A DNA stretch of 64,000 nucleotides from Aquatica leii (Eukaryota > Arthropoda > Insecta > Coleoptera > Lampyridae): assembly GCA_035610365.1 (NCBI GenBank), contig CM069432.1, positions 231,592,532-231,656,531 of the forward strand, read 5' to 3'. Position numbers and translations under genes: made by a program. Shown here one piece after another: positions 45,320 to 56,075 of the stretch. The notes beneath the pieces were generated by a model. It saw only the letters and a program-made list of their open reading frames with translations, searched no databases and was not told where the DNA came from. Positions within the stretch are counted from its first letter, which is position 1; each line of letters starts with the position of its first letter.

Positions 45320-46683
45320 TGTTACAAGCTTTAGGTGTTTTACGAACCTGCACGGCCAACTCTCAATAGTCGGAGAGAGAGGGGGTTCATAGATACATAA
45401 AGACGTCTGTCCGCTCACAACAGAATGGTAGCACTTGTAACACGATTATAGGTTCGTAATTTCTCTACTCAACTATTCAAGTAGTCAAAAGTAATTAGTT
45501 GGTAACGATAGCCACAGGAGACAGGTATGTTGTCATAAAAAAAATAACTAACCACAATAACAATTTTAATGTAGAACCGCTGATGATGATCACAGAATAT
45601 ATAAGATTTCTTCATACAGAAATGCTAGTAGCATAGGCAACACACTATACATAAATAAACTACAGTAAAAGTATATATCGAAGAATAGTGTGTAGTAAAT
45701 ATCGTTTACATAATTAGTAATATGGCTTTCACACTAAATTATCACAATTATTAAGGGGAGTATACAGCACACGTAGTATACGCGAATTTCTAATTAAATG
45801 ATATCACAATTACGGTAATCAGTTCGGAAATACTATTAGTGACAGTTCCGTGAGTAACCTCGTTGACAACGAAAGAGAAACATATAAAAACACTCACCAG
45901 CAATACAGGAATTTCTGCAGGTGCAAAGGAAGTACTTCCCCCGACACACACCCTGTAAATAATTTGAATCGCACTTCGTGTCAACCTAATATCTCACGAA
46001 ATCCAAATCTACAAAGTCATTACTTAAATTTAAAAAGTATACATATTACACAACCCGAAAATCGGATGCTGATATACCCCTTTTCGTTGGTTTAATTAGT
46101 TATAACCATAAGCTGTCTGAAGAAGAAATTAGTATCGTCCATCCAAATCTTTGTCAAGGTTCATTCACTCGTACATAGATATCGAATACTGTCGCAATCT
46201 TTGACCGGGAAACTCCACCAGACCCCCAATTTCGCAGCGAGAAATCGCCTTACGCTGATGTTCGTATACGGCAACGTGTTCACGTATTTAGCGGTCGTTG
46301 GCGATAGCCATTTTTCGATAACGTACCAGATGTTAAATGAATGAATGAAAAATAAAATGGCTGTTAGAAGGAAAACAGAATTACGATCGAAATTGTTACT
46401 AAAAACGACAATCGCTTACCCTGTAACGCGTTGAAGCAATCAGATCCTTTTTTAATTAGAATTCGTTTTCTAGATAATAAGATAAAACAGAGCTATTCCA
46501 TGCGTACAGACCATTTTATAACATGCCCGTGTGACGACTTTCCATAAAATAAATCCCGCCGAGAAACGAACGTTAGAGGGCGTAAACCCGAATCTACTTT
46601 TACGTTGAAAATACATAGGCGTGCGCCAAGGAAATTTCGTCTGTAGCCACATAGGCGTGCATAAAGAAGATTCGACCGTAACA
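45320..46683 (+). mobile_element. Solo LTR, copy 2, inside the piggyBac transposase, flanked by AGCT
   Basis: Begins TGTTACAAGC and ends CCGTAACA. AGCT at 45316-45319 and 46684-46687 is the target duplication. The same family as 4513-6017, 141 bp shorter, same orientation. It falls within codons for the SLAKEL motif of the transposase. As its duplication differs from CGTT at copy 1, the two are separate insertions, not the two LTRs of one element. Confidence 0.85.
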
Positions 46684-47128
46684 AGCTCCTTCGCCAAAGA
46701 CATAGACGTGAAAAATTATCTGTGGTAATACCATAACCCTCTCTCAAACCCTCAACCAAATCCAAAACTACCCGCTTCCCTAGAAATGAAATTTTATACT
46801 CGTGCATAAAACGATAAAATTGTGTTTTACCTTGTTCCCGTTCTGGAGCGTTGTCTACCATTCCAGTATATATTTGGAAATTCCAGCAATATCTGTTACT
46901 AACATCGCATAAAGTCCAGATTTTAATTCCGTATTTATCTCGCTTCGACTTCATATACACTCGAAAGGGACATTTTCCACGGAAAGGAACAAGTTGTTCA
47001 TCAATACATACTTCAACATTAGGGTTATTCGATTTTTGGCAATTTGCAGCGAGAATATCGTGAATGTTACGAATAGCTGCTAATTTATCTGTTGCCCGTC
47101 GTTCTTCTCGGGGGTCCATATCGTCAAA
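46684..47128 (-). pseudogene. piggyBac transposase, central DDE part
   Basis: FDDMDPREERRATDKLAAIR, CIDEQLVPFRGKCPFRVYM with the first catalytic Asp, KIWTLCDVSNRYCWNFQIYT with the second, and LVEGLREGYGITTDNF. A single-base loss after DNF moves the next codons (MSLAKEL) to another frame, then the LTR interrupts. The ~70 codons that open frames add beyond 46684 are LTR sequence. Confidence 0.88.
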
Positions 47129-47737
47129 TCAAATGTATTTTAAAAGGTCTCTTATTCGATTACGAGACATTGCAACACAAAAAATTGGTCTATGGAGAGA
47201 CATGAATTTCTTACTCCACAGCTCCAATATTGGTTCTTGGCGTGCTTTCAAACCACCAGCTAGAAGCAGTAATCCAAAAAATGCATGTAACTCATCCGCT
47301 TCTACTGGCTTCCACGTATCGCCTACAATTCTTCTAGCTCGAAGGTTTGTTTCTCTAAGTATTATGTCCATAATGTCTAAATGGAAAGCATCTAGGCATG
47401 TTGAAATATGTTCACTGAATTTTGTTAATCCTGGCGGTGTTTTTAGAATATTTCGCTGATTTCGTCTTCTAACATGAGGCTTGTCTTTTTTCCATATGAA
47501 ACCATCTTTACCCACCAGTATATATTTATCATTGGGCGAATTATCATCACTGTCATCGTCTTCCGAACTTTCAATTGGGTTTACATCAGGTACACTTACT
47601 TCTTCAAAATCGGCATCACTATCGTCAGATAAAATTTCATCTTCAATTTCATTCAGTAAATTAATATTGCTAGCTATTTCTTCCACTTTGCCGAGACAAA
47701 TATTTTCTAGCCATAATTCAACAACAACTATTTTCAA
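47129..47737 (-). pseudogene. piggyBac transposase, N-terminal part
   Basis: Starts MKIVVVELW, with an acidic Ser/Asp-rich region (SDDSDADFEEVSVPD, SSEDDDSDDNS) typical of the family's N-terminus, then PGLTKFSEHISTCLDAFHLD and ADELHAFFGLLLLAGGLKAR, the dimerisation and DNA-binding domain. It ends at a TGA (47129-47131) between KYI and FDD where Arg is usual (CGA to TGA fits). Otherwise the frame is open for 202 codons. The true start could be this ATG; the next upstream bases show no earlier in-frame extension with similarity. Confidence 0.88.
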
Positions 47738-48120
47738 TCAAATGTAATAACACAGCAGACACACTTTTAAACTGATTCGAACAAACTCACCGAATGTAAT
47801 CACTAAAGACGGAATGGTAGTAATCATGATTCAGACGAATAACACGTTGAAACACGTTGAAACAAGCAGATTAGATGACCAATGCGGACAAAGTATTAGA
47901 ATTACTTTTTAGAACGTCGGTTACCAAGCGGGGTCAAATATGACCCCAACGACAATATTTTTTTTTACGTCGCAAAACAAATAACAATTGAAAAATTTGT
48001 TATATATTATTAAACATTGTTGAAAAAATATTGGCACAGTTGTAAAAAAAACTTAAGAAAAGACAACAAAAACAACACGTCTGGGGTCAAAAAAGACCCC
48101 AATGGTAATCGGAAGGTTAA

Positions 48121-49337
48121 TAAAAATGGGTCAATTTGAATTATGCAAATGGGCAAGCAATTATCCGAAACTTTTAAGCAGCTTGCAGTCATCAGAAGCG
48201 ACAACTATTTTTGAGTTTAATAAGTAAGAGCCACTTTCAGTTAGAGTTTTGGGACTTAAGCGGAACGCGGTGGACGATACATTTTGTTATTCACATTTAT
48301 CACGCGTGAAGACGCCAACAAAACGACATATAATCTCTGAAATATTGCGCATATACGACCCTATAGGGTTTCTGATGCCATGTATGTTGTTCGCAAAAAT
48401 TATCATGCAGCAGCTATAAATATTAAAGATAGAGTGGGACGATCGATTAAGAAACACTGGCAACTGAACTGAAACTATTGTCTGAAATCGTTATTCCAAG
48501 ATATTGTTTAAACAATAATGTTTCGAAAATTGAAAAACACGGATTTTCAGACGCATCTCAAGTAGGATATTGCGCCGTTTTGTATCTGTGAAAAACGCAA
48601 CACTCTGGACTTGTAACTGTCTCGTTTATGTGCAGTAAATCAAGAGTCGCTCGTTTAAAAACTACATCCGTGCCACGATTTGAACTTTGTGCCGCCGTAT
48701 TGTTAGCAGATTTAGTCAGTTTTGTAAAAAAAAACTCTTATTAATATAGTCATCGACGAAATTCACGCATGGTCGGATAGTTAAACTACGCTTGCATGGC
48801 TAAGATCATCGCCCTATACAAAAAAATATTTGTTGCAAACAGAATTACTTTCATACAAGACATAATACCAGAGGCAGTTTGGCATTATGTGCCTTCTAAA
48901 GAAAATTCCGCAGATTGTGGTTTGCAAGGAATGATTCCTACTGAGTTAGTTTCTCATTTGCTCTGGTAGCAAGGTCCAACTTGGTTGTTGCAATCGTCTG
49001 TAATGTGGCCTAAACAAGCTTCAAATAGTAATAGTGACGAAAGTAAACAATTTGTTTTAAACACTTTTGCTGAATTGCATGTTATTAATTTGTTGAAGCA
49101 TAGATTTTTATCATTAAAGAAGACTCAACGCATATTATCATACGTACTACGCTTTATAAAATATTTAAAACCAAATACTTTGTCACGCGAAACTAATTTA
49201 AGCGCTCATAAACTTGAACAATCGTTGATTGTAATTGTAAGGCACGTTCAACATAATATTTTTTCTGATTTGTTTAAGGCTATTGATAATAACAAATTAT
49301 TACCAAAAGTTTTTAGAAAAATAAGCGTTATTTGTTG
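48121..49337 (+). pseudogene. BEL/Pao RT end, RNase H and integrase N-terminus
   Basis: Resumes the RT thumb with KMGQFELCKWASNYPKLL, then RVLGLKRNAVDDTFCYS and REILRIYDPIGFLMPC-like blocks. The RNase H stretch (48500-48980) is frameshifted but keeps a recognisable DASQVGYC. From 48985 an open frame of 117 codons carries the region before integrase (MLQSSVMWPKQASNSNSDES). Heavily mutated. Confidence 0.78.
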
Positions 49338-50255
49338 ACCAAAGAAGTTTGTCTTACGGTGGGTGGAAGACTGCGCAATTCTTACGATATCATTCGATGC
49401 AAAACATCCACATTTATTACCTAGTTATCATAGATTAACCAATTTAATCGTAGAAGACGCTCATAAAGAGTTTTTGCATCCTGGGTGTAAAACGTTGCAT
49501 TACCTATTGCTACAAAGGTTTTGGATATTATCGCCAAGCAAAGCAATTTATAAATGCATTTCAAAATGCTTAAATTGTTTGAAGGTTAAACCTAATCGTA
49601 TGAGCCGGTTATGGCGGACTTACCCAATTTTCGTGTATCGCTAGTTAAAGTTTTCTCGTTTGTCACTTTTGACTATGCTAGTCGCTTTAACATTACATTA
49701 TCTAGAACACGTGGAGCAAAAACTTTAAAAGCATATGTATGCATTTTTGTGTAAAGGCTATTCATATCGAATTAGCTTCTGATTTGTCGCCTGATGCTTT
49801 TATCGCATTTTATCCGACGATTTATTTTTCGTAGCGGTAGATGTTCTATGATACTTAGTGACCAAGGAACTAGGAGCTAGTCGTCAATTTTTTAAAATGG
49901 CAAAACTTACTTCAAATAAATTAAATTTAAAATAGAGGTTTTACCCCCCAGCCACTCCGCATTTTAATGGATTAAGTGAAACCGGTATAAAATCTATCAA
50001 AATCCACATTAATCGTGTTATAGGTACTCAAATTTTGACGTACGAAGAGTTCTTCACGCAAATTGAATTCGCATTGAATTTGCGACCGCTTTGCGAGATC
50101 AGTGCAAATCCAAACAACTTACAGGCATTAACGCCTGCGCATTTCCTTAATTTAGAACCTTTAAATGCTACTCTACCTGAACCTGACTTAACACACCTAA
50201 CTCTTAATCGTCTTAGCCGCTGGCAACTATTGCAACGTATGAACTATGACTAACA
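49338..50255 (+). pseudogene. BEL/Pao integrase
   Basis: The N-terminal zinc finger reads EDAHKEFLHPGCKTLHYLLL, then CISKCLNCLKVKP. Then RVSLVKVF, DYASRFNITLSRTRGAKTLK, KAIHIELASDLSPDAFIAF, FNGLSETGIKSIKIHINRVI with the catalytic Glu, and EEFFTQIEFALNLRPLCEIS ending LNRLSRWQLLQRM at 50250. The DYA catalytic Asp and SDQGT are in different frames because of indels. After QRM no family sequence continues, so the 3' end and LTR are lost. Confidence 0.82.
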
Positions 50256-51094
50256 CTATTTCAGTGTTGAATAAATATAAACGGTGTTTTTCATTCCAGT
50301 TTCTAACCGTTATAATTAGCACATCGAGACCAGCAATCCGCTTACCAATTGAACTGAGTTAGTCGCCAGCAATTAAGTTCTCGTAATAATTCTTAGCAGA
50401 AAGTGAATACTATACAAAAAATACTAGCTTGCGCTCTAGAGTATTGGCATCAGTAAGACCGAAAGTGCTCTTACCACTGCTACTACTACTACATATAAAC
50501 CAAGCTACTGATCCAAAAATCTAAGGAAAATAATTACTGTCTAGACTTATTTGTCATCAAAAAAATTCACATCTGGGTATTTACAAATTAAACCAAACTG
50601 TATCACATCTGACCATACGCCGATATTTACTGAAAAATAATTAAAATGAGAACCGTCCATTAAACTTTACAATCACAAAATTTATTGGGAATATTTCGAA
50701 GAATTAATAAACAAAAACGTATACTTTGTAGGGACACTTAAATCTAAAAAAAGATATGGAAGATGAAGTTTGGTTTTTGGTGAATAAAATTTAAAAGCAA
50801 TAAAAAGAATTATTAACATAAAAACAAACGTTAGGTTTTTAGGGATTTTCAAAAGAATGAGGATTTATTGGGGAAACAATTATTGCATATGTCGTAGGCA
50901 AATTGCGAAATGCGGCACGTGATAAAGTGTCTGGACAGTTTGTAAAAAGTCGGCATTTTGTACACTGAATTCTTAATCGACAGTTTCTCTAGAAAATTTT
51001 GGTTACTTTACAAAACGACAGTCATATTGTGAGACGTGTTTATGTTTATATTACAGCTAGCAAATTAGATAACCTAAAAAAAGTTTATGGTTTG
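50256..51094. other. Spacer with a possible piggyBac scrap
   Basis: No gene. Around 50698-50763 a short plus frame reads ELINKNVYFVGTLKSKKRYG, reminiscent of the piggyBac segment that precedes R-x-NP. Too short to call. Confidence 0.3.
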
Positions 51095-51439
51095 TCCACA
51101 TGTAGGAAACTATGAAGTTGTTAGTTAGATAGTAAATATTAAAACCGCGAATTTAAAAAAAAAACGCATTAACACCCGAATGGGATTAAAACTATGGCAA
51201 TTTGTTTTATATAGTTGTGGAAACTGCATTAGAGTATTCCAGTGCTGAGGAGTTCAAATAGAACGAAACAGCTGTCCACTGGTCTCTAAGATGGTTTCTG
51301 CAATTATATAAACAAATTTTTGCACTTGCGTAGTACAGTTAGAAATATTATGCCGCGTATAATTCAAATACATTTTTTGAAATTCGCGGTTTTAATATTT
51401 ACTATCTAACTAACAACTTCATAGTTTCCTACATGTGGA
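51095..51439. mobile_element. MITE with ~57-bp terminal inverted repeats
   Basis: The left arm starts TCCACATGTAGGAAACTATG and continues through TTAAAACCGCGAATTT. The right arm, ending CATAGTTTCCTACATGTGGA, mirrors it almost perfectly for about 57 bp. Total 345 bp with no coding frame. TTAA follows the right tip but TTTG precedes the left, so the target duplication is unresolved. Confidence 0.8.
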
Positions 51440-51617
51440 TTAACTCGTACGTAGCTCCGTTTCTACGAGATGGCGTTTAGCCTCAGATTTATTAATTTAT
51501 GGTTTGTATTCATCTTCATCTCACGATATAAACAATTTTTAAAAATTCATTAAAATGAATTTACAAAATCTCAAGGTAGGCGAAAGGGGCGTGGCAATGG
51601 CAATAAGTGAGAACTCT

Positions 51618-51678
51618 ACGGTATTTATAGAGAAAATAAAAGCTATATGCTTTTATTTTTTCTATTCTCTAATACCGT
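51618..51678. repeat. Imperfect hairpin
   Basis: ACGGTATTTATAGAG...AATAAAAGC and GCTTTTATTT...CTCTAATACCGT pair over about 26-30 bp with a TATA-like loop. No gene is linked to it. Confidence 0.65.
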
Positions 51679-51939
51679 TTAAGTAGTAAATATTTTTTGA
51701 AGAAACCGTGGGATTAAGCAAAGTGCAAGTAGAAAAACTAAAGAATGCAAGATTATTCAGTTTAACTGAATAAAAAAAACATTGATCTAAAAAATATGAC
51801 TTAGTAGAAGTCGTCGACATAAAACACTTAATATTTAAAAAGATACTGATTCTGTGATTTACAAAATAACGTATAAAAAATATTTTAATATTTTATGTGA
51901 TTGTCACAAAGATACCAGATACGAAGGCGCGACAAAATG

Positions 51940-52700
51940 TTGCACCAGTTAAAATCAAAATCCAATATTCCTGTAACCTAAAAAAATCGCATCAAAAGAT
52001 TTTAATATACGTGGACAAGTGGACTTTATCGATCTACAATCTTCCAGCAATAGCGAGTACAAATGGCTCCTTAACTATCAAGATTATGCTACCAAATACT
52101 TACATTTATATCCTTTACGGACTATAAGTGCAGTTGCAACTGTGGTAAAACTGTTAAAAACATTTTTGGAGTTTAGCGCGTAGCGTATATTGCAGGCTGA
52201 TAATGAACGTGAATTTGCAGCGTCAATTGTTGTAGAAATAATGAGATACTGACCTAAATGCAAGATAGTTTATGAAAGACCTCGTCGTGCTCAGAGCCAA
52301 GGTAGCGTAGAAAGAAACAACCAAGATGTAGAAAATATGCTGCAAGCTTAGATAGCTGACAATAATTTTTTCACTTGTAATAGGAACACTATATCAAGCA
52401 ACATTCGGAAATGATCCAAAACTAGGGTTAAGATTTAGTCATTTGCCCGAATCTCTTATTAAACAATTGCGCACTGAAGAAGATCTGGAAAATATTTACA
52501 ATAAGACCGCTTGGCATGATAAAACACCACCCACTAATGAAGAGCGTGAACTATTTTACAAAGATAACAACTCTCGGGAACGAAATCTTAGAATGAACGA
52601 AGTACTTGACGAACTAGATCCAAGTGCATCTAAAATTTGCTCTGTATGTTGTAAAGAAGCTAAGAAAGGCATTTCTGTGCGTAACATGTAAAAACTATGC
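51940..52700 (+). pseudogene. KRBA2/Ginger-like integrase relic
   Basis: In one frame GQVDFIDLQSSSNSEYKWLL, NYQDYATKYLHLYPLRT, then LQADNEREFAASIVVEIM and RRAQSQGSVERNNQDVENML give the DDE triad (D in DFIDLQ, D in QADNERE, E in GSVER) of the integrase found in KRBA2-like and Ginger transposon proteins. A frameshifted tail follows: LPESLIKQLRTEEDLENI and KICSVCCKEAKKG, a Cys-containing C-terminus. Several stops and shifts. The zinc-binding N-terminus is missing or unrecognisable. Confidence 0.72.
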
Positions 52701-53574
52701 AGGTTTTAAACGTTTATATACATCCAGTAGTTCATCCAATACAACATTGCTTTTATTGTCAAAATGAAAATGAAAAGGGCATCAGGAAGATTAAAGACTT
52801 GACAGACCTCTGGACTTTGCCAATCAGAGAACACGTCACGAATACTATATTAGAACATACCTGTTGGTGTGTGAATTTATTAAATTCTGAAAACAAAACA
52901 ACAACAAAAACTGGAGAACCGCTTAATTGATTAAAAGTTTCGTTACATTTGTATAATTTAACATTTATTAAACAAACATAAAATAAAAATAAAATAAAAT
53001 GAACAAACAAAATTTTACACACAAAATAGATTCCTAATAAAACAAACAATTACAAAATTTAGTTATAAAGCAAAATTAATTTTAATGAGACGTTCATTAA
53101 AATTAATCTAAACTAAAAATGCAACAAAATTAATAGTAAAATTAAGTTTAAAGGCTTTTTGTCCGCAAAATATTCGGTGTATCTGGTCAAAGTTTTTTGC
53201 AATTAATAGCAAGAAAGTGATATACTTACGGTAATTGTTACTTATAAATACCTAATTCTTATTATCATTCTCGGATGACATCTTAAGTAGTTAGCCGCAG
53301 TTCCTAAGTGAGGTAGTCGGTGATGTTCTCAGAATTGGTACGATAATTTTGTGCGATCCGCTTCAAAGAAAAGATGAATTACGGAAATGAAAAACTAAAC
53401 TGTTCATCTATAACCATACGATAATATTTGGTTGTATTTGACGAACGATTAAATCCGTTAACAAAACAAAAACGAAGCATTAAACTTACAACTTAAAATC
53501 TTTACAAACTGGATTTTGTTTACAAACCGCCCAGGCATGTAGCAAAATGTCCAATTTTACATTGTGTCTACGAC
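52701..53574. other. Spacer
   Basis: The frame at 52697-52930 may be a frameshifted continuation of the integrase tail (CFYCQNENEKG). The rest is AT-rich with nothing recognised. Confidence 0.4.
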
Positions 53575-54587
53575 TTATACATGGATAAAACTGATAATGA
53601 CATATTGGCCAAAGTGTGGTTTAGATATGTTGACGACACGTTTATTGTTTGGTCTCATGGTCATCTCGAATTGTCTAAGTTTCTTGATCATCTTAACAAT
53701 CAACACTCAGACATCAAATTTACTATGGAGATCGAAAGTAACGGTTCTCTTCCATTTCTTGACGTTCTTGTGACTCGTAAGCCCGACGGACTTCTAGGCC
53801 ATTCTGTTTATCGCAAACCCACCCATACGGACAGATACCTTCATGCTTCGTCTCATCATCATCCTGCACAGAAACGTTCTGTTATTGAATCTTTGGTCCA
53901 TCGTGCCTTTTCTATTTGTCAACCTGAGAATCTAGACTCTGTCATCTTACTAGAACCTTAGTGAACAATGGTTATGTAAAGCGAGATATTCATAGAGTTA
54001 TAAATCGTCGTTTACATCCACGTACTCGATTACCTAAGGACATTTCTACTCCCGAATCCAACCCGAAATTGGCCTTTTTACCCTACATTCACAAGGTTAC
54101 AGATCAAATAGGGAAACTCCTTCGTAAGAATGGTATTAAACCCATATTCAACTCGACAGGCAAAATCTCTCAGATTCTTCCTTCTCCCAAAGACAAATTT
54201 CCTACACTTTCATCTCAAGGTGTATACCACATTCCCTGTTCTTGTGGTTTAGTCTACATTGGTGAAACCGGTCGTTCCGTCATTACTCGCATTTCAGAAC
54301 ATGATCGTTGTATAAGGAAAAGGTATACTTCCAAGTCTGCGGTCGCTGAACATCATTTTACTACAGGTCACAAGATAGATTTTGATAATGTTTCGTTGAT
54401 TGCCAAATCTCCATTCTTTTTCAACAGGAAATTCCGAGAAAGCATAGAAATCATCAAACACCCCAATAACTTCAATCGCGATCATGGTTTTGAACTATCC
54501 CTCTTTGGTTCCCGGTTATTAGTCATTTATCAAAAACACGCCCCTAGCAACCGTAACCCAATCAGGGTCGAGCTTAATCATCCGTGA
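53575..54587 (+). pseudogene. PLE reverse transcriptase C-terminus plus GIY-YIG endonuclease
   Basis: The first frame (to 53961) starts at the RT catalytic box, WFRYVDDTFIVW, and runs KFTMEIESNGSLPFLDVLVT, GHSVYRKPTHTDRYLHASSH. A +/-1 shift near 53945 leads to the second frame with NNGYVKRDIHRVINRR, KLAFLPYIHKVTDQIGKLLR and the GIY-YIG module VYHIPCSCGLVYIGETGRSV, ITRISEHDR, SAVAEHHFTTGHKIDF, ending near 54587. The CxC before the GIY core is usual for PLEs. Only one frame break is visible, so this copy is younger than the one at 55402. Confidence 0.88.
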
Positions 54588-54651
54588 CGATCCTTTTCCT
54601 TTAAATACGGAGACCATTTCTTCTTAAGTCACTTCTACGGAGTTTAGAATC

Positions 54652-54830
54652 TGGCTTGGTTCACAAGTTGATTACCTAACTCGGTAGTGGTTCTTTGTTA
54701 GATTTTCGTTTGCTTTTTCAGGTTATCGTTTTCTTTCTTACCTTTTCATAGTTTAGGTTATGGCTTGTTTTACAAGTGGATAACCTAACTTTTGAGAAGT
54801 TCTTAGTTAGATTTCGATTGCTTGTTTAAG
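54652..54830 (+). repeat. Direct repeat in the PLE 3' region
   Basis: TGGCTTG..T.ACAAGT.GAT.ACCTAACT...TTAGATTT occurs at 54652-54721 and again at 54761-54830, 109 bp apart, at roughly 80 percent by eye. Confidence 0.7.
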
Positions 54831-54851
54831 TTTTGCGATTTATCTCACGCC

Positions 54852-54884
54852 CTGATGAAGCCCCTTACGAAAGTGGGCGAAACG
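54852..54884 (+). ncRNA. Hammerhead-like ribozyme core (candidate)
   Basis: CTGATGA at 54852-54858, a short stem (GCCC...GGGC) and then GAAAC at 54879-54883 is the layout of a hammerhead core. PLEs are known to carry hammerhead motifs in their repeated ends. Against it: an extra A sits between CTGATGA and the stem, and I could not place stem III or the UH cleavage site. Confidence 0.3.
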
Positions 54885-55401
54885 TTGGCAGCTCCGGTTG
54901 CAACTATGACACGGTCCAAACCCGGAAGACATTCTAATGTTAGTATAGATTCCGGCCGTGGAAGCCTTCGCTATTATATTGGCCAAAGGTTTACTTCTAA
55001 TATTATTACATGCGAGCGTTAAAAAAGGCTTTTTACCTAATTGTTACGTACGCTAGAAATCAAAGTGTGCTTCGAGAGGGATATTACCACATAACATAAA
55101 TTACATAAACTGTGAAAAATTAAATAAACTAATTTCCTATGTACCTCCGAAAGGCAACATCTCTAATATAATATTACGTATATTTTATTTGCTAATTGTT
55201 AGTACTCCTTTAATTTTTTGTTTATTTTTCTATTTGACTTGCCATTTTACTTTAAAAAAAACTAATTATAATTTCATATGATTTAAGTTTTCACGGGTTA
55301 CTTTTGTGTTACAATTTTCCATTCTAAACACAATGTTATCAATCTGTTTTCTATTCTTTCTAAATTGGGCCAACTTTTAAATCCTTTTAGTCTGGCGGGT
55401 T

Positions 55402-55710
55402 TATAGCATTCATTGCTTTTGTGGTCGTACGTACATTGGAAAAACGGGAGAAACGTAGGAACTTGATTAAGGAACATTAGAGATATAGTCGTCTTAAACA
55501 ATCTTCTAGTCAGCAGTAGCAGAGCACATACTGGAAACTGGTTGTCAAATTTTATTTGAAGAGACTAAGATTTTGCCTAACGTCTTTAACTATCAGCGAA
55601 AAATTAGGGAATCCATTGCATTCATTACTAATCATTTAATAATAATCGAGATTCTGCTTTTATCTAAGATTTGGAAAGTTTTATCGATCGGACACCTGCC
55701 TATAAAAACT
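55402..55710 (+). pseudogene. Second Penelope-like GIY-YIG relic
   Basis: YSIHCFCGRTYIGKTGET aligns with the YHIPCSCGLVYIGETG of the neighbour. After a stop and frame change come AEHILETGCQILFEE and YQRKIRESIAFITNH, equivalent to AEHHFTTGHKIDF and RKFRESIEIIKHP. About 300 bp remain, with no RT. It diverges from the first copy throughout, so it is a different or older family member, not a recent tandem duplicate. Confidence 0.75.
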
Positions 55711-56075
55711 AGATTTCAAGGCGTAGTCAATCAGGTTATTCTAGGCTTTGAAGACGGCAACTGCGATGTGTGACGAAAGCTCAGTTTGTGAGAAATTGAC
55801 AACCTTTAATAACTATAAATAATTAGTAGTTGCTTATTTACTGTAAGTGAGACCCAGATTACTAATTTTTCTTTTGTTTTGATTTTTTTCATACTAAGAG
55901 ATAGAAACACTTCAAAACAAAGCAGAAACACAAAGTTATTCCTTGAGCTGACTCAGTAATGCTCTGCAGTTTAGTTTAAGTATATCTGCAACAATAGATC
56001 GAATATGACGAGGTACATTTCAATTATATATTCTTTTCCGTATGTGTGGCGTATATAGGTTCGTAGACAAATGTT
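55711..56075. other. Spacer
   Basis: No feature recognised. Confidence 0.5.

Larger units (their letters stand above)
44429..48116 (-). mobile_element. piggyBac-like transposon, nearly intact apart from one LTR insertion
   Basis: TTAA flanks both sides (44425-44428 and 48117-48120). The tips are CTTTCGGATTACCA on the left and TGGTAATCGGAAGG on the right, an imperfect inverted pair. Subterminal GGGGTCA...TGACCCC palindromes lie at about 44471, 47932 and 48082. A complete piggyBac transposase on the minus strand is broken by a solo LTR (45320-46683), one stop and single-base slips. It has inserted into a BEL/Pao RT. Confidence 0.92.
42223..50255 (+). mobile_element. BEL/Pao retrotransposon relic, split by piggyBac
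   Basis: Gag, protease, RT, RNase H and integrase follow in BEL/Pao order on the plus strand with many stops and frameshifts. Neither LTR is recognisable: the left side starts at the gag ATG beside a Tc1 fragment, and the right side stops within the integrase C-terminal region. A piggyBac-like element sits at 44429-48116 inside the RT domain, flanked by TTAA. The RT reading frame continues across the insertion when one TTAA is discounted, which fixes the order: BEL first, piggyBac later. Confidence 0.88.
53575..55025 (+). mobile_element. Penelope-like element, 5'-truncated
   Basis: Contains the last third of a PLE reverse transcriptase and a GIY-YIG endonuclease, followed by about 440 bp of 3' non-coding DNA. 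That non-coding part has an imperfect ~70-bp direct repeat (54652 and 54761, offset 109 bp) and a hammerhead-like core at 54852. Its 5' half is absent, as is common for PLE insertions. The 3' boundary is approximate. Confidence 0.85.

Noticed and set aside
4513-46683. A 42-kb element with paired LTRs at 4.5 kb and 45.3 kb
   Set aside because: Each copy has its own target duplication (CGTT versus AGCT) and sits within a different transposon, so they are independent.
47481-47747. Ser-rich 88-codon plus-strand frame
   Set aside because: Antisense of the acidic N-terminus of the piggyBac transposase.
54822-55022. 66-codon frame after the PLE
   Set aside because: Lies over the PLE 3' non-coding region and the hammerhead-like core; no domain.
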